From positions 186,001-250,000 of the forward strand of contig NZ_JMLV01000003.1 of the NCBI RefSeq assembly GCF_000686045.1: a stretch of DNA of 64,000 nt, given 5' to 3'. The position numbers and the translations under genes were made by a program. Every line of letters starts with the position of its first letter. The first letter of the stretch is position 1. Shown here piece by piece: positions 44,960-55,881 of this stretch. The notes beneath the pieces are model-generated. The model saw only the letters and a program-made list of their open reading frames with translations. It searched no databases and was not told where the DNA came from. The stretch is from Fodinicurvata fenggangensis DSM 21160 (lineage in GTDB: Bacteria > Pseudomonadota > Alphaproteobacteria > Kiloniellales > DSM-21159).

Positions 44960-45409
44960 GTGAAGCGCGTCATCCTGATCTTTCTGTTCCTGCTCTTGCT
45001 GGCTGCCGGTGCTGTCGGGTACTGGCAGTTCGGTTTGCCCGGGCAGAAGGAAAGCTCAGAACCCGAACCGGTCATGTCCCAGTATCTTCAGGTTCCCCCG
45101 CTTGTCGTACCTGTGATCGAGGAAGGAGTCGCGGTTGAGCAAATCCAGCTGCAGGTGGAACTGGAGTTGGCGGGTTCATCAAGCTTGGATGAGGCCAAGG
45201 AGAAGATGCCTCAGTTGGTTGATGCCATGCTCTCGCAACTGCATGGTCTGATGGCTTATCGCCAAATTCGCGAGGAAAGCAACGAATTGCCCTTCCTCAA
45301 GAAAAGACTGCAGGTGGCCATAGAAGACAGCTTTGATGACGGTGAACTCCGTGACGTCCTGATCAAGGAGATCTCTCGCCGACCCTTGGGAACCGGGATT
45401 GTGGACTGA
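44960..45409 (+). CDS. FliL-like membrane protein
   Basis: 149 residues with one N-terminal membrane segment (about 3-21) and a periplasmic domain with VPPLVVPVIEEGV, then long helices with the FliL pattern (LPQLVDAMLSQLHGLMAY, DVLIKEISRRPLGTG). FliL is linked to the flagellar motor stator. No other flagellar gene is adjacent, so this may be a FliL homologue with another role; it lies before a large chemoreceptor on the same strand. The start is GTG at 44960. Confidence 0.6.
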   Translation: MKRVILIFLFLLLLAAGAVGYWQFGLPGQKESSEPEPVMSQYLQVPPLVVPVIEEGVAVEQIQLQVELELAGSSSLDEAKEKMPQLVDAMLSQLHGLMAYRQIREESNELPFLKKRLQVAIEDSFDDGELRDVLIKEISRRPLGTGIVD

Positions 45410-45538
45410 TTTCACGCAGGGTTGTCGTGTCCCACGGCTCTTGGCTGGAAAGACAACGTCATTAACCGGTCTTCAAGACTTTCGTGCGACACAGGAAGAA
45501 TAATTCTTACTTGTGTTGAACGAAAGTTGGAACAAGCC

Positions 45539-48253
45539 ATGACACTCTGGCCCTTCAGCAAGAAACGCGCTGCCAAGACGTCCCAAACCCAAGCACATGA
45601 TCTTGCCGCAGATGAGTCTTCTGTTCAGGAGCAGAACGATGAAGCCTTCGAGACAGGTGCGGCTTCGGGAGGAATTGCCGGTCGCTTTTCCGGCCTGAAG
45701 CGGATCGGAATACGTCCCCGTCTTTATTGTGCTTTTGGTGGGGTTGTCGCACTGACCCTGTTGGCCAGTGGAGTTGCCTGGTATTCCTATACCAATGTCG
45801 AACAGGCCTATGGCCGGGCGACAGAGCGTGACGTGCCGGCCATGAATGCCTCCCTTCGGCTTCGGGGGGATGCTCTGCAGTTGGCCTCGGACGCGCCGCT
45901 GCTGGCCCGAACCTCGAATGAGACGGCCCGAGAGGAGCTGACCCAGCAGATTGAACAGCGTGTCGAAGCTATCCGTTCGCGGATGGACGAGCTCAAGGGC
46001 CATGGTGTCAATAGCGAGTCGCTCGAACAGCTGAGCCAGGAGGTGGATACCCTGGCTACTGCCATGAACAGCCTCGATGACCGAGTGAGCCAGGCCTTGT
46101 CACATGGCCAGAACATCGATGGCATGGAGGAAGAAGCTGCTGAAAAGCATGAAGTTCTCTTGCAGCAGGTGCGCGACACGCTCGATTCCGCACAATTGAG
46201 CTTCAAGATGGCTGTGCAGGAGACGACCCTGGCTGCGGGAGATACCATTCGTTCTCTCGTGCGCCGCCAGGTGGGGTTATTGCGTAATGCACTCGATGCA
46301 CTGATCGATGCCAGCCATCTTACCTCGATACTGTCTCAGGTGCCCAACGTGGAAGACGAATCGAAGTTGGGCGAGATGGAGATGGAATTCATCACCCGGC
46401 TTGCAAGTTTCGATGGAAAGGTTCGCAGTCTTAACGATCAGCTTGAAAATGAGGCCCTGGCAGCAGCCGTAGATGACTACGCAGCACTTGGAAGTAGCGA
46501 TGAAAGTGTATTCCAGGCGCAGAAGGAGTTGCTTGAAGCGCCAGCCTATTCGCGCTCGCGGTATACGCGCGCTCTGCAAGAGCGGCTTGATGAAGTGGTA
46601 AATCTCAACAGTTCATTTCTTGGTGAGATGGGGCCAGTCGTTTCCAAGGTTTATAGCCAAATTCTGGATGGTGCGGACGTAGCAACGAACAATAATACCA
46701 ACGCACTGTCTGAACTGATACAGAACGATGTCGGGTCCCTCTTCAGCCTCATGCGGGTCGAGGCGGAAGCGAACCTCATGCTGGGGGTTCTGACCCGTGT
46801 GTCCGCAGCTGGAAATACCAGGGACGTTGACAGGCTGGAAGAGACTTTTGGAACATCCAAGGAGAGAGCCAAGGAAGCCCTGGCGGATTACGAGGATACA
46901 GAACTTCCGGAAGCCTTTGCTGCACTGGTTTCCCTCGGGGAGGGAGAGGAAAGCCTTTTTGCTGAGCGCAGGGATCAGAGCAAGGCGCGCTTTCTTGCGA
47001 CCACCGCTGCCAATGAGGTCGATAGTGCTGTGGCTGGTTTGCGCGATGGTGTCAGCACCGTCATCACCGAAGTTGAGTCCGGCCTCGAGGCAGGTACAGC
47101 CTCCGTCCAGAACGCCATCGAGACGAGCAAGCTGTGGCTGGCGGGGATCGCTGTTGCCAGCGTAGTCATTTCGGTTCTGATCGCCTGGCTTTACGTGGGG
47201 CGTAATCTTGTCGATCGCATCAGCCGTCTGTCGCATTCCATGAAGGAGATATCGGAGGGTGACCTGACAGCCGATGTTCCCTCTGGAGGACGAGATGAGA
47301 TTGCCGATATGGCGAACGCTCTTACCGTCTTCCGCGACAACCTGTCCGAAGCTGCCGAAGAACGGAAACGACGGGAAGAGGAGCGTACCGAGCAGACTCA
47401 ACGCCGGCGTCAGGAAATGATGGAATTGGCAGGGTCATTCGAAAGCAGCGTGAAGTCGGTGGTCGATTCCGTGTCCAGTTCCGCCAAGGAGATGGAGGGC
47501 ACGGCAGGCTCAATGAGCGACAATGCCAAGCAGACGGGGGACCGGGTTCAAACGGTTGCCTCCGCCTCCCAGGAAGCCTCTTCGGATGTGCAGACAGCCG
47601 CCTCCGCGGCCCAGGAACTGGCAGGCTCCATCGCAGAAATCGGACGACAGGTTGCACGCTCCAACGAGATCTCCTCCAAGGCGTCCGAGAGTGCTGAGGC
47701 CAGCAACACCCAGGTTGCCGGCCTGTCCGAAGCGGCGCAGAAGATCGGCGATGTGGTGAAGTTGATCCAGGACATTGCCGAGCAGACGAACCTGCTGGCG
47801 CTGAACGCCACCATCGAGGCGGCGCGGGCCGGCGAGGCCGGCAAGGGCTTTGCCGTGGTGGCCAGCGAGGTGAAGAACCTGGCCAACCAGACCGCCAAGG
47901 CAACCGAGGAAATTTCCCAGCAGATCTCGGGTATCCAGAACGCCACCGAGGATACGGTTTCCATGATCCAGGGGATCTCGAACGTGATTTCCGAGATGAA
48001 CGAAATCTCGACGTCCATTTCTGCTGCCGTCGAAGAGCAGGGGGCGGCAACCGACGAAATTGCCAACACAATGAACCGCGTTTCCGACGGTACGCAGAAG
48101 GTCAATCAGAACATCGAGGAGGTCAGCGCGGATGCCCAGCAGACGGGGGCCGCCGCCAACCAGGTCCTGACGGCTGCTGCCGAACTTTCCAGTCAAGCTG
48201 ATACTTTGCGAGGTGAAGTTGACAGTTTCGTTGAGAAAGTACGAGCAGGATAG
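45539..48253 (+). CDS. Very large methyl-accepting chemotaxis protein
   Basis: 904 residues from ATG 45539 ([13 protein letters not shown]). Order: cytoplasmic head of about 60 residues, membrane segment 62-83, a periplasmic region of about 450 residues that is almost wholly helical, membrane segment about 532-554, HAMP (residues 555-605), and the MCP signalling domain with the strictly conserved tip ([20 protein letters not shown] in part, then [14 protein letters not shown]). There is no C-terminal CheR-binding pentapeptide. The sensor region is far longer than a single four-helix bundle and may hold two such bundles (HBM or TorS-like); ligand unknown. A terminator follows. Confidence 0.92.
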   Translation: MTLWPFSKKRAAKTSQTQAHDLAADESSVQEQNDEAFETGAASGGIAGRFSGLKRIGIRPRLYCAFGGVVALTLLASGVAWYSYTNVEQAYGRATERDVPAMNASLRLRGDALQLASDAPLLARTSNETAREELTQQIEQRVEAIRSRMDELKGHGVNSESLEQLSQEVDTLATAMNSLDDRVSQALSHGQNIDGMEEEAAEKHEVLLQQVRDTLDSAQLSFKMAVQETTLAAGDTIRSLVRRQVGLLRNALDALIDASHLTSILSQVPNVEDESKLGEMEMEFITRLASFDGKVRSLNDQLENEALAAAVDDYAALGSSDESVFQAQKELLEAPAYSRSRYTRALQERLDEVVNLNSSFLGEMGPVVSKVYSQILDGADVATNNNTNALSELIQNDVGSLFSLMRVEAEANLMLGVLTRVSAAGNTRDVDRLEETFGTSKERAKEALADYEDTELPEAFAALVSLGEGEESLFAERRDQSKARFLATTAANEVDSAVAGLRDGVSTVITEVESGLEAGTASVQNAIETSKLWLAGIAVASVVISVLIAWLYVGRNLVDRISRLSHSMKEISEGDLTADVPSGGRDEIADMANALTVFRDNLSEAAEERKRREEERTEQTQRRRQEMMELAGSFESSVKSVVDSVSSSAKEMEGTAGSMSDNAKQTGDRVQTVASASQEASSDVQTAASAAQELAGSIAEIGRQVARSNEISSKASESAEASNTQVAGLSEAAQKIGDVVKLIQDIAEQTNLLALNATIEAARAGEAGKGFAVVASEVKNLANQTAKATEEISQQISGIQNATEDTVSMIQGISNVISEMNEISTSISAAVEEQGAATDEIANTMNRVSDGTQKVNQNIEEVSADAQQTGAAANQVLTAAAELSSQADTLRGEVDSFVEKVRAG

Positions 48254-48277
48254 CGTTTTACCTAATAAAATGCCAAG

Positions 48278-48307
48278 AAAAAGGCGCGGCATTGGCCGCG
48301 CCTTTTT
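48278..48307 (+). terminator. Rho-independent terminator after the chemoreceptor gene
   Basis: Perfect 13-bp stem (48278-48290 with 48295-48307), 4-base loop, T5 tract; 24 bases after the stop codon. Confidence 0.9.
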
Positions 48308-48440
48308 ACTTTGGCAAGCTTTGTTGCACGTCTATCAGGTTTCTGTCATCGTTTCAGCGCAACTTCAAAATACCGGGAAATCCGGAACCTGCTGGGGGTA
48401 ACAGCAGTTTGAAATCAGGGAATTGGGGGAAAATAACATC

Positions 48441-50543
48441 ATGACTCTCGTGCTGGCCTTCGTTTTGCTTTGTGGCCTTCTTGCCGTTGCCTACGGTGTC
48501 TGGGCGTCGCGCTCTGTGCTGACAGCCAGTCCCGGCAGTGAACGGATGCAGGAGATTGCCGCAGCTATCCAGGAGGGGGCAAGTGCCTACCTGAACCGTC
48601 AATACCGTACGATCGGGATTGTGGGACTTGTCATCTTCGTCATCATCTCTTTGATCCTTTCGATCGAGGTAGGTATCGGGTTCCTGATTGGCGCGCTGCT
48701 CTCGGCTGCTGCCGGCTATATCGGGATGCACGTCTCGGTCCGCGCCAACGTACGGACCACGGAGGCTGCGCGCCATGGCCTTGCACGGGGCCTGGAGGTC
48801 TCCTTCAAGTCGGGGGCGGTCACGGGCATGCTTGTGGCTGGCCTGGCCCTGCTGGCTGTCGCTGGCTACTACGTGGTCCTGCTGCTCATGGGCTTTGAGG
48901 GCCGCGGTATGATCGACGGTCTGGTGGCCCTGGGCTTCGGAGCGTCGCTGATATCTATCTTCGCCCGCCTGGGCGGCGGCATCTTTACCAAGGGCGCCGA
49001 TGTGGGCGCCGACCTGGTTGGGAAGGTCGAAGCCGGAATTCCCGAGGATGACCCGCGCAATCCTGCCGTGATTGCCGACAACGTGGGCGACAACGTGGGC
49101 GACTGCGCCGGCATGGCGGCGGACCTGTTCGAAACCTATGCCGTGACCGTGGTGGCAACCATGGTGCTTGCCTCGATCTATTTTGGGGCCGAAACCGGCA
49201 TGTTCATCTATCCCCTGGCCATTGGAGCCACATGCATCATTGGCTCGGTGATCGGGACCTTCTTCGTAAAGTTGGGCAGCAACAGCACCAACATCATGTG
49301 GGCCCTATACAAGGGCTTTCTGGCCTGTTCTGTCATATCGCTCATACTACTTCTGCCCGTTACCGCCTGGGTGATCGGGCTGGGTGAGACTTTCGAGGTT
49401 GCAGGCAAGAGCTTTACCGGCTGGAGTCTCTATCTTTGCGGCATCGTGGGCCTGGTGGTGACCGGGCTGATTATATGGGTGACCGAATATTACACGGGCA
49501 CCGAGTATCGGCCTGTACGCTCCATTGCCAAGGCTTCGGAAAGCGGGCATGCGACCAATGTCATCCAGGGACTGGCCGTTTCCATGGAAGCGACCGCCAT
49601 ACCCGCCCTGATCATCGTGGCTGGTATCATCTGCACTTACCTGCTGGCCGGCTTGTTCGGCATTGCCATTGCCGTGACGACGATGCTGGCGCTCGCGGGC
49701 ATGGTCGTGGCCCTCGATGCCTATGGTCCTGTTACGGACAACGCCGGCGGGATCGCGGAAATGGCGGACCTGGAGGAAGAGGTGCGTAACACCACGGACG
49801 CTCTGGATGCCGTGGGGAACACCACAAAGGCGGTAACCAAGGGCTATGCCATCGGCTCGGCGGGACTGGGCGCTCTTGTGCTGTTCACAGCCTATACCGA
49901 GGACCTCAGCTATTTCGCCGCCAACTCAACCGAGTATCCCTTCTTTGCGGGAGTCGAGGTGAACTTCGCCCTGTCCAATCCATGGGTAGTGATCGGCCTG
50001 TTTATGGGCGGGCTCCTGCCCTTCCTGTTTGCATCGATGGGCATGATGGCGGTTGGCCGTGCCGGGGCTGCCGTCGTGGAGGAGGTCCGCCGACAGTTCC
50101 GCGAGGTCAAGGGCATCATGGATGGCAGCGGCAAGCCTGAGTATCGCAACTGTGTGGATATGCTGACCAAGGCGGCCATCAAGGAAATGGTGGTGCCTTC
50201 GATGCTGCCGGTGCTGTCGCCTATCGTGCTTTACCTGATCATCTATGCCATTGCAGGAAAGTCGGCCGCCCTCTCATCTGTCGGTGCGATGCTTCTTGGC
50301 ATAATCGTCACCGGGCTGTTCGTGGCCATTTCGATGACCGCGGGAGGCGGTGCCTGGGATAATGCCAAGAAATACATCGAAGACGGACACCATGGCGGCA
50401 AGGGATCCGAGGCACACAAGGCGGCCGTGACCGGGGATACGGTTGGCGACCCCTACAAGGACACCGCCGGTCCGGCCATCAATCCGATGATCAAGATCGC
50501 CAACGTTGTGGCCCTGCTGCTGCTGGCCGTGTTGGCAGCCTGA
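48441..50543 (+). CDS. hppA: Membrane-bound proton-translocating pyrophosphatase
   Basis: 700 residues from ATG 48441 ([10 protein letters not shown]); GGGGGAAAA lies upstream. About 16 membrane segments. The substrate site motifs [15 protein letters not shown] and [20 protein letters not shown] are intact. In [16 protein letters not shown] the position that tells K+-dependent from K+-independent enzymes is Lys, so this is the K+-independent, H+-pumping type as in Rhodospirillum. It converts PPi hydrolysis to a proton gradient across the inner membrane. Stands alone, ended by a strong terminator. Confidence 0.97.
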   Translation: MTLVLAFVLLCGLLAVAYGVWASRSVLTASPGSERMQEIAAAIQEGASAYLNRQYRTIGIVGLVIFVIISLILSIEVGIGFLIGALLSAAAGYIGMHVSVRANVRTTEAARHGLARGLEVSFKSGAVTGMLVAGLALLAVAGYYVVLLLMGFEGRGMIDGLVALGFGASLISIFARLGGGIFTKGADVGADLVGKVEAGIPEDDPRNPAVIADNVGDNVGDCAGMAADLFETYAVTVVATMVLASIYFGAETGMFIYPLAIGATCIIGSVIGTFFVKLGSNSTNIMWALYKGFLACSVISLILLLPVTAWVIGLGETFEVAGKSFTGWSLYLCGIVGLVVTGLIIWVTEYYTGTEYRPVRSIAKASESGHATNVIQGLAVSMEATAIPALIIVAGIICTYLLAGLFGIAIAVTTMLALAGMVVALDAYGPVTDNAGGIAEMADLEEEVRNTTDALDAVGNTTKAVTKGYAIGSAGLGALVLFTAYTEDLSYFAANSTEYPFFAGVEVNFALSNPWVVIGLFMGGLLPFLFASMGMMAVGRAGAAVVEEVRRQFREVKGIMDGSGKPEYRNCVDMLTKAAIKEMVVPSMLPVLSPIVLYLIIYAIAGKSAALSSVGAMLLGIIVTGLFVAISMTAGGGAWDNAKKYIEDGHHGGKGSEAHKAAVTGDTVGDPYKDTAGPAINPMIKIANVVALLLLAVLAA

Positions 50544-50585
50544 AGTACAGGATCAACCTGACCGGAAACAGCCGGTTGGCACAAG

Positions 50586-50621
50586 AAAAGGGAGCCGGGG
50601 ATCAATCCCGGCTCCCTTTTT
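50586..50621. terminator. Bidirectional terminator between hppA and bamE
   Basis: Perfect 14-bp stem (50586-50599 with 50607-50620) and a 7-base loop with A4 and T5 tracts at the base. Placed between converging hppA and bamE. Confidence 0.9.
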
Positions 50622-50655
50622 GCTTTTGCAATGGCCCTGCTGTCGATTGTGGGCG

Positions 50656-51222
50656 TCAGAAGACTCCGCCGCTGTCACTGCCACTGCCGCCAGGCGCGCC
50701 AGGTGTGCCGGTGGTTGGGCCGGTGTTGCCCCGGCCGCTCTGGTCGTCAACATTGAAACGTCCGATGTTGCCCAGCAGCTGCTGCAGGATGGTGATGTCC
50801 TGGCCTTCGGTGGGGGTCTCACGCTCCACCAAGTCGATTTCCTGCCCTTCGGCCAAGGTATAGAGCTGTGTGTCGGAAACGATATCGTTGGTTCCGAACT
50901 GAACTTTCAGAACCTTGCGCTCCAGCGCTTCCGGTTTGAAGAAGGCGAGCTGTTCGTTGCGTTGCCCGATATAATACCAGACGTCGTCCTGGAAGGTCGA
51001 AATCGTTGACGGCGAGCCCAACAGGTTCACGACCTGCGTGCGGCTGCTTTGCCCCGGACGGATTTCGGAAATCGTGTCTTCCTCCGGCAGGTTGCCGTGA
51101 ACGTCGATGCGCGGTGAACAGGCACCAGCCATCAATACGCCTGCCACGGCCAGTGACAGGATTGTGCGTTTTCCGACTTTTGCAGTCGCGGGGAGGGGCG
51201 TCGTTCTAACCATCATGTTCAT
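50656..51222 (-). CDS. bamE: Outer-membrane assembly lipoprotein BamE
   Basis: 188 residues from ATG 51222; nearby in-frame ATGs and a TTG at 51231 are alternatives. The signal peptide ends VLMAGAC (lipidated Cys about residue 35). The BamE/SmpA fold shows ISEIRPGQSSRTQVVNLLGSPS and DVWYYIGQR. The tail is Gly/Ser/Asp-rich (after residue 160) and longer than in E. coli BamE (113 aa). BamE stabilises the BamD-BamA contact in the BAM complex. Divergent from the chaperone gene at 51336. Confidence 0.9.
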   Translation of the reverse strand: MNMMVRTTPLPATAKVGKRTILSLAVAGVLMAGACSPRIDVHGNLPEEDTISEIRPGQSSRTQVVNLLGSPSTISTFQDDVWYYIGQRNEQLAFFKPEALERKVLKVQFGTNDIVSDTQLYTLAEGQEIDLVERETPTEGQDITILQQLLGNIGRFNVDDQSGRGNTGPTTGTPGAPGGSGSDSGGVF

Positions 51223-51335
51223 GGATCCCAATCATCCTGCCGGCATGGCCCGACATTGCCTGTGCTTGATTAACGCCGGATAAGCGGGCATTTCAAGTCT
51301 GTTCATCCTGTACCGCCAGCTGTGAGGAATATTCC

Positions 51336-51899
51336 TTGTTTCGTCGTTTGTTTTCCGGTGAGCCCAGAGAAAGCGTTGCCAGGTCGCTTTACGAATCCAT
51401 CATGCTGCAGTCGCGTAAACCGGAATTCTACACGGATTATGCCGTTCCGGACAGTACGGAAGGACGTTTCGAGCTTTTGTTGATCCATCTGGGTCTGGTC
51501 ATACGACGCCTGAAACGTGCAGAGAGCGATGAGGCGCGCGATATGTCCCAAGGCCTGTTCGATTTCTTTGTGTACGATATGGACCAGAGCCTCCGTGAAA
51601 GTGGTATCGGCGACCTGTCTGTCGGGCCGCGGCTCAAACGTGTGGGCGAGGCGTTCTATGGGCGGATCAAGGCCTACGAGGCGGCATTGGATGCGGAGAA
51701 TGAAGCACAGGAGCTGAAAGATGCTTTGCTGCGTAACCTCTATGCAACCTGTGAAGTTGAGCCGAAGGAGGCAACCCTCACAGCCATGATGGATTATCTT
51801 TATCGCCTCGACGCTTTTTTTGCGGATCAGGAGACACCAAATGTACTGGCAGGTAGAATCAAGTTCCTTGATCCTGAAGTAATTAGAGACAAGGATTGA
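51336..51899 (+). CDS. Ubiquinol-cytochrome c chaperone (CBP3/UQCC1-like)
   Basis: 187 residues; TTG start at 51336 with GAGGAA 7 bases upstream. SIMLQSRKPEFYTDYAVPDSTEGRFEL (read as short motifs), DMSQGLFDFFVYDMDQSLRESGIGDL and GPRLKRVGEAFYGR are typical of the family related to mitochondrial Cbp3. Such proteins help assemble cytochrome b of the bc1 complex. The bamE-chaperone-yceD-rpmF-plsX-fabH order is common in Rhodospirillales and related groups. It is 94 bases before the DUF177 gene. Confidence 0.85.
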   Translation: MFRRLFSGEPRESVARSLYESIMLQSRKPEFYTDYAVPDSTEGRFELLLIHLGLVIRRLKRAESDEARDMSQGLFDFFVYDMDQSLRESGIGDLSVGPRLKRVGEAFYGRIKAYEAALDAENEAQELKDALLRNLYATCEVEPKEATLTAMMDYLYRLDAFFADQETPNVLAGRIKFLDPEVIRDKD

Positions 51900-51993
51900 C
51901 CTGTCAGGGCTGTTTGCATAGGTTCTCGACTTCCTTTGAGAAGGGCAGAACCTCACATTCTGAGGTTAGCTCCACTGTGACCCCGGTTGACCC

Positions 51994-52560
51994 ATGAGCC
52001 AGATTCCGGAAACTGAATTCTCCAGGCCTTTCAAGCTGTCCGAATTGGGTGCCAGGGAGGTGATTCAGGAGTTATCGGCCGGGACAGAGGAACGAAGGGC
52101 CCTGGCAGAGCGTTTCGAGCTGTTGTCGCTCGATCACCTGCAAGGGACACTGAGGCTGAAGAAGGTGAAGGCCGGCCGCGGCTTGCATCTGTCCGGCACA
52201 ATCAAGGCCGGTGTCGTGCAGCAATGCGTGGTGAGCCTGGAGCCGATCGAAACCGAAATCGAGGAAGAGGTCTTTCAGGATTTCGACCTGCTTTCGGAGG
52301 ATGAACAGGAGGTGCCACAAGGCGGTTCGGCGGACGAACTCGCTTTTGATCCTGTGGAGGATAGAGAGCCACTGAACGGAAACATGATTGATCTTGGCGA
52401 ATTTCTGGCTCAGCAAATGGCGATCAGTCTTCCACCCTATCCACGCAAGCCAGGGGTTGAGTTGGAACAGGGCCAGTGGGGAAGTGCGGAAGTTGAGGCG
52501 GAAGCCGAGGAGAAGGCTTCGCCGTTCAGTAAATTGAAGGACCTCAAGAAAAATCGCTAG
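51994..52560 (+). CDS. yceD: DUF177 family protein YceD
   Basis: 188 residues. The family core is RGLHLSGTIKAGVVQQCVVSLEPIE with the conserved Cys, followed by an acidic region (EEEVFQDF, LSEDEQE) and DLGEFLAQQMAISLPPYPRKPG. YceD proteins are needed for 23S rRNA levels in plants and bacteria; precise biochemistry is open. Its place before rpmF is highly conserved. The tail is charged and longer than in the E. coli protein. Confidence 0.9.
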   Translation: MSQIPETEFSRPFKLSELGAREVIQELSAGTEERRALAERFELLSLDHLQGTLRLKKVKAGRGLHLSGTIKAGVVQQCVVSLEPIETEIEEEVFQDFDLLSEDEQEVPQGGSADELAFDPVEDREPLNGNMIDLGEFLAQQMAISLPPYPRKPGVELEQGQWGSAEVEAEAEEKASPFSKLKDLKKNR

Positions 52561-52672
52561 AGTAAAGCCTTTGCAGGCGTTAGTTAGTGGCGCGCCTTTT
52601 GCGAAGTGCTATCTTGGAATGTAAATCGGCACGCCGCGCAACAGCGGGTGCATTTGTAAACGAGAGAGTGTC

Positions 52673-52858
52673 ATGGCAGTACCTAAGAAGAAAATCTCCA
52701 AGTCGCGCCGGGATATGCGCCGGTCGCACCACACCCTGAATGCACCGGCTTATGTCGAGGATCAGGAAAGCGGTGAGCTGCGTCGTCCGCACCACATCGA
52801 CCTGAAGACGGGCAAGTATCGCGGGCGTCAGATTCTCGAACCCAAGAGCGAATACTGA
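52673..52858 (+). CDS. rpmF: 50S ribosomal protein L32
   Basis: 61 residues: [20 protein letters not shown] is the universal L32 start. No zinc-binding Cys are present, so it is the zinc-free form. GAGAG precedes the ATG at good distance. Located between yceD and plsX as in most proteobacteria. Confidence 0.98.
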   Translation: MAVPKKKISKSRRDMRRSHHTLNAPAYVEDQESGELRRPHHIDLKTGKYRGRQILEPKSEY

Positions 52859-52906
52859 CGCTTCGGCGGCGGCTTTGCTGTTGCGGTTGTTTTCAGGAAT
52901 CTGCTT

Positions 52907-53959
52907 GTGAGTGAGCGTCTGACGCTGGCACTGGATGCGATGGGCGGCGACCATGCTCCGGCAATGGTTGTGCGTGGCGCTGATATTGCGCGCACCCGCC
53001 ATCCCCAGGTCGATTTCATATTTTTTGGCCGTGAGTCGGAAATCAGCCCGCTTCTTGAGCGCATGAAGAAGCTGAAGGCGGTGTCGCGTATCGTGCATAC
53101 GGACGAGGCTGTGTCGTCTGATGACAAGCCATCTGTCGCCTTGCGCAATCGCAAGTCGTCATCCATGCGCTTGGCGCTGGATTCCGTAAAGGAAGGTGCT
53201 GCAAAGGCAGCTATTTCCGCTGGCAATACAGGCGCCTTGATGGCCATGGCCAAGTTCGTTCTGAAAACCTTGCCGGGCGTGGACCGTCCTGCAATCGCGT
53301 CATTCTTTCCTACCCTGCGTGGGGAATCGGTCATGCTGGATCTGGGCGCGAACGTGCAATGCGATGCCCGCAACCTTGTCCAGTTCACTGTCATGGGCAA
53401 TGCCTTTGCGCGCTCGGTTCTCGGGATTAAGGAGCCGACCTACGGGCTGCTCAATGTCGGGTCCGAGGAGTTGAAAGGGCACGAAACCCTCCACGAAGCC
53501 CGGCAGGAACTGAGCGGCCTGGAACTGCCCGGCCGCTTCCATGGATTTGTCGAGGGCGATGATATTGCCAAGGGCACCGTTGATGTGGTCGTCACCGATG
53601 GCTTCACTGGAAATGTTGCCCTGAAGACGGCTGAAGGTACGGCCAAGCTCTATACCGAATTCCTGCGCCGCACCTTCCGAAGCTCCCTGTTGGCCAGCCT
53701 TGGCTATCTCTTGGCCCGGCCGGCCATGCGCAAGTTGCTCAAGCGTGTCGACCCACGTCGCTACAATGGGGCCGTATTCCTTGGATTGAACGGGATTACG
53801 GTAAAGAGCCATGGCGGAACCGATGCTCTGGGCTTCGCGCATGCCATAGGCGTAGCTGTCGACCTTGCGCGCAACGGTGTTCTGGAAACCATGGGGCGTG
53901 ACTTCAAGGCCGTCGAGAATTCCTCTTCTGGCGAACCGGCACAGGCGGCTGCAATCTGA
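52907..53959 (+). CDS. plsX: Phosphate acyltransferase PlsX
   Basis: 350 residues with GTG start ([18 protein letters not shown]). [30 protein letters not shown]-like ([12 protein letters not shown]) and [22 protein letters not shown] are the PlsX hallmarks. It forms acyl phosphate from acyl-ACP for phospholipid synthesis. The stop overlaps the fabH start by one base. Confidence 0.97.
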   Translation: MSERLTLALDAMGGDHAPAMVVRGADIARTRHPQVDFIFFGRESEISPLLERMKKLKAVSRIVHTDEAVSSDDKPSVALRNRKSSSMRLALDSVKEGAAKAAISAGNTGALMAMAKFVLKTLPGVDRPAIASFFPTLRGESVMLDLGANVQCDARNLVQFTVMGNAFARSVLGIKEPTYGLLNVGSEELKGHETLHEARQELSGLELPGRFHGFVEGDDIAKGTVDVVVTDGFTGNVALKTAEGTAKLYTEFLRRTFRSSLLASLGYLLARPAMRKLLKRVDPRRYNGAVFLGLNGITVKSHGGTDALGFAHAIGVAVDLARNGVLETMGRDFKAVENSSSGEPAQAAAI

Positions 53960-54933
53960 TGCAATTTCGCTCACATGCTATCGGCGGCGGATCCTATCTT
54001 CCGAGCCGGGTCGTCACCAATGCCGATCTTGAAAAGACACTGGATACCACGGACAGCTGGATCCGGGATAGAACCGGCATCGCCCAGCGACACGTTGCGG
54101 CTGATGGTGAAATGACGTCGGACCTTGCCGTGGAGGCTGCACGCAAGGCCATGGAAAACGCTGACGTTTCAGCAGCCGAGATTGACCTGATCATTTGCGC
54201 CACCTCCACGCCGGATGAGACTTTTCCGGCTACGGCGACACGGGTGCAGTATCGGCTGGGAATCCGGCAGGGGGCTGCCTTCGATGTGCAAGCTGTTTGC
54301 AGCGGCTTCGTCTATGCCCTGGCGGTTGCCGATAACTTCATACGTACTGGTATGGCCAAGAATGTCCTGGTCATAGGAGCGGAAACCTTCAGCCGTATCC
54401 TGGACTGGACCGACCGCGGCACATGCGTCTTGTTCGGCGATGGGGCGGGGGCCTTGTTGTTGCAATCCCGGCCGGCCACAGGTGAGGCAGACGAACCGGG
54501 AATTCTGTCCACACATATCTATTCGGATGGACAGCATCATGACGCCCTCTACGTGGACGGGGGGCCTTCCTCCACGGGCACCGTCGGCCATCTGCGCATG
54601 CAGGGGCGCGAAGTGTTCCGACATGCCGTTGTCCGGATGTCGGAAGCAGTTGATGCCGCACTTGAAGAAAATGGCCTAAAGGATTCAGATATCGACTGGT
54701 TGGTTCCGCATCAGGCCAACGTGCGTATCATCGAGTCCATGGCAAAGCGCCTTGGCTTGCCGACCGAGAGGGTGGTTGTCTCTGTTGACCGGCATGCGAA
54801 CACCTCAGCGGCCTCCATTCCCCTGGCACTTTGTGAAGCTGTTGAAGATGGACGGATCAGCAAGGGTGACCTGATTCTGATGGATGCCATGGGGGGTGGG
54901 TTCACCTGGGGCTCCGCTTTGTTACGCTGGTAA
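53959..54933 (+). CDS. fabH: Beta-ketoacyl-ACP synthase III FabH
   Basis: 324 residues. Nucleophile C114 in [12 protein letters not shown]; catalytic His near 251 in VPHQANVRI; Asn near 281 in [13 protein letters not shown]; end [17 protein letters not shown]. It condenses acetyl-CoA with malonyl-ACP to start fatty acid synthesis. Coupled to plsX. Confidence 0.97.
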   Translation: MQFRSHAIGGGSYLPSRVVTNADLEKTLDTTDSWIRDRTGIAQRHVAADGEMTSDLAVEAARKAMENADVSAAEIDLIICATSTPDETFPATATRVQYRLGIRQGAAFDVQAVCSGFVYALAVADNFIRTGMAKNVLVIGAETFSRILDWTDRGTCVLFGDGAGALLLQSRPATGEADEPGILSTHIYSDGQHHDALYVDGGPSSTGTVGHLRMQGREVFRHAVVRMSEAVDAALEENGLKDSDIDWLVPHQANVRIIESMAKRLGLPTERVVVSVDRHANTSAASIPLALCEAVEDGRISKGDLILMDAMGGGFTWGSALLRW

Positions 54934-54967
54934 CTCTTTTTTCTCACAGACCTGCCGTTCAGGGTGA

Positions 54968-54996
54968 TTGACCGCTATAAATGGCTGGGATAACCT
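54968..54996 (+). promoter_or_regulatory. Candidate promoter of ihfA
   Basis: TTGACC (54968-54973), 17 bases, TAACCT (54991-54996), 28 bases before the ihfA ATG; placed in the gap after fabH. Confidence 0.45.
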
Positions 54997-55023
54997 TTTG
55001 AAAAGTCTGGATTGGAGGCAGTC

Positions 55024-55320
55024 ATGGCGGAAGGTACGGTCACACGCGCCGATCTCGGTGAGGCGGTTTATCAGGAAGTCGGCCTTTCACGGAATGAGTC
55101 CATGGACCTCGTGGAGATGGTGCTTCAGGAGATGTCGGATACCCTGGTGAAGGGTGAAATGGTCAAGATCTCTTCATTCGGGACCTTTTCCGTACGTCAG
55201 AAAGGCCAGCGTGTCGGACGGAATCCGAAGACGGGAGAGGAAGTTCCGATTCTTCCACGCCGAGTCTTGACCTTTCGAGCCTCTCACGTTCTGAAAAACC
55301 GAATCAACAAAGGCGGTTGA
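55024..55320 (+). CDS. ihfA: Integration host factor subunit alpha
   Basis: 98 residues from ATG 55024 with GGAGG 5 bases upstream; the in-frame TTG at 55012 is unlikely. [19 protein letters not shown], then [30 protein letters not shown] (read as short motifs) are the IHF-alpha pattern: beta-ribbon arms with RNPKTG and the turning Pro. With the beta subunit it bends DNA sharply at specific sites. It follows fabH and precedes merR, the usual alphaproteobacterial order. Confidence 0.95.
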   Translation: MAEGTVTRADLGEAVYQEVGLSRNESMDLVEMVLQEMSDTLVKGEMVKISSFGTFSVRQKGQRVGRNPKTGEEVPILPRRVLTFRASHVLKNRINKGG

Positions 55321-55358
55321 TGCGATAAGTTTCCCCGGAACATAAAGGCACTTCGCGC

Positions 55359-55763
55359 ATGGTGACGGCCCGGCAGGACGGAAAATCAGCAGCAGCATTC
55401 CGAACGATCAGTGAGGTTTCTGAAGAACTGAACGTTCCACAGCACGTCCTGCGGTTCTGGGAAACAAAGTTTACGCAAGTTCGTCCGATGAAGCGTGGTG
55501 GCGGACGCCGCTACTATCGCCCGGAGGATATCGAGCTCCTGCGTGGCATAAGAGATCTTCTCTACCAGGAAGGATTCACGATTCGCGGTGTCCAGAAGCT
55601 TTTGCGTGAAGGCGGTGTGGCAGCCCTGGAGAATGGTGCGCCGTCCGGGGCAACTGTGGCTGGTCAGGTGGCTAGTGGAGGATTGAAGCCGGAAAAGGAT
55701 CAAGCCTTGCGCGACATCCTTGGCGAGCTGCAGGATCTGTCCCGGTTGCTCAAGGAAAACTAG
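55359..55763 (+). CDS. MerR family transcriptional regulator
   Basis: 134 residues. Winged-helix domain: [25 protein letters not shown], then [35 protein letters not shown] (family motifs as short segments). The C-terminal part is short and has no metal-binding Cys, so it is not a classical metal sensor. A MerR gene after ihfA is typical of alphaproteobacteria; its targets are not known from the sequence. Confidence 0.92.
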   Translation: MVTARQDGKSAAAFRTISEVSEELNVPQHVLRFWETKFTQVRPMKRGGGRRYYRPEDIELLRGIRDLLYQEGFTIRGVQKLLREGGVAALENGAPSGATVAGQVASGGLKPEKDQALRDILGELQDLSRLLKEN

Positions 55764-55795
55764 GTATTCCAGCCCGTTTTTCCAGGTCGCTGTGC

Positions 55796-55824
55796 TTGTC
55801 ACAGCCTCGCTGGCTAGCTATACA
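55796..55824 (+). promoter_or_regulatory. Promoter of tRNA-Pro
   Basis: TTGTCA (55796-55801), 17 bases, TATACA (55819-55824); 57 bases between the -10 and the mature tRNA 5' end. Confidence 0.6.
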
Positions 55825-55881
55825 GAAGGCCCTTGATGACCTTTGTCGCACTATGCCCGTGCAGGCGGTGAAGGCACGTAT

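Noticed and set aside
51949-51967. 7-bp inverted repeat before yceD as operator or terminator
   Set aside because: No T tract and no known regulator site; short pairs of this kind are expected by chance.
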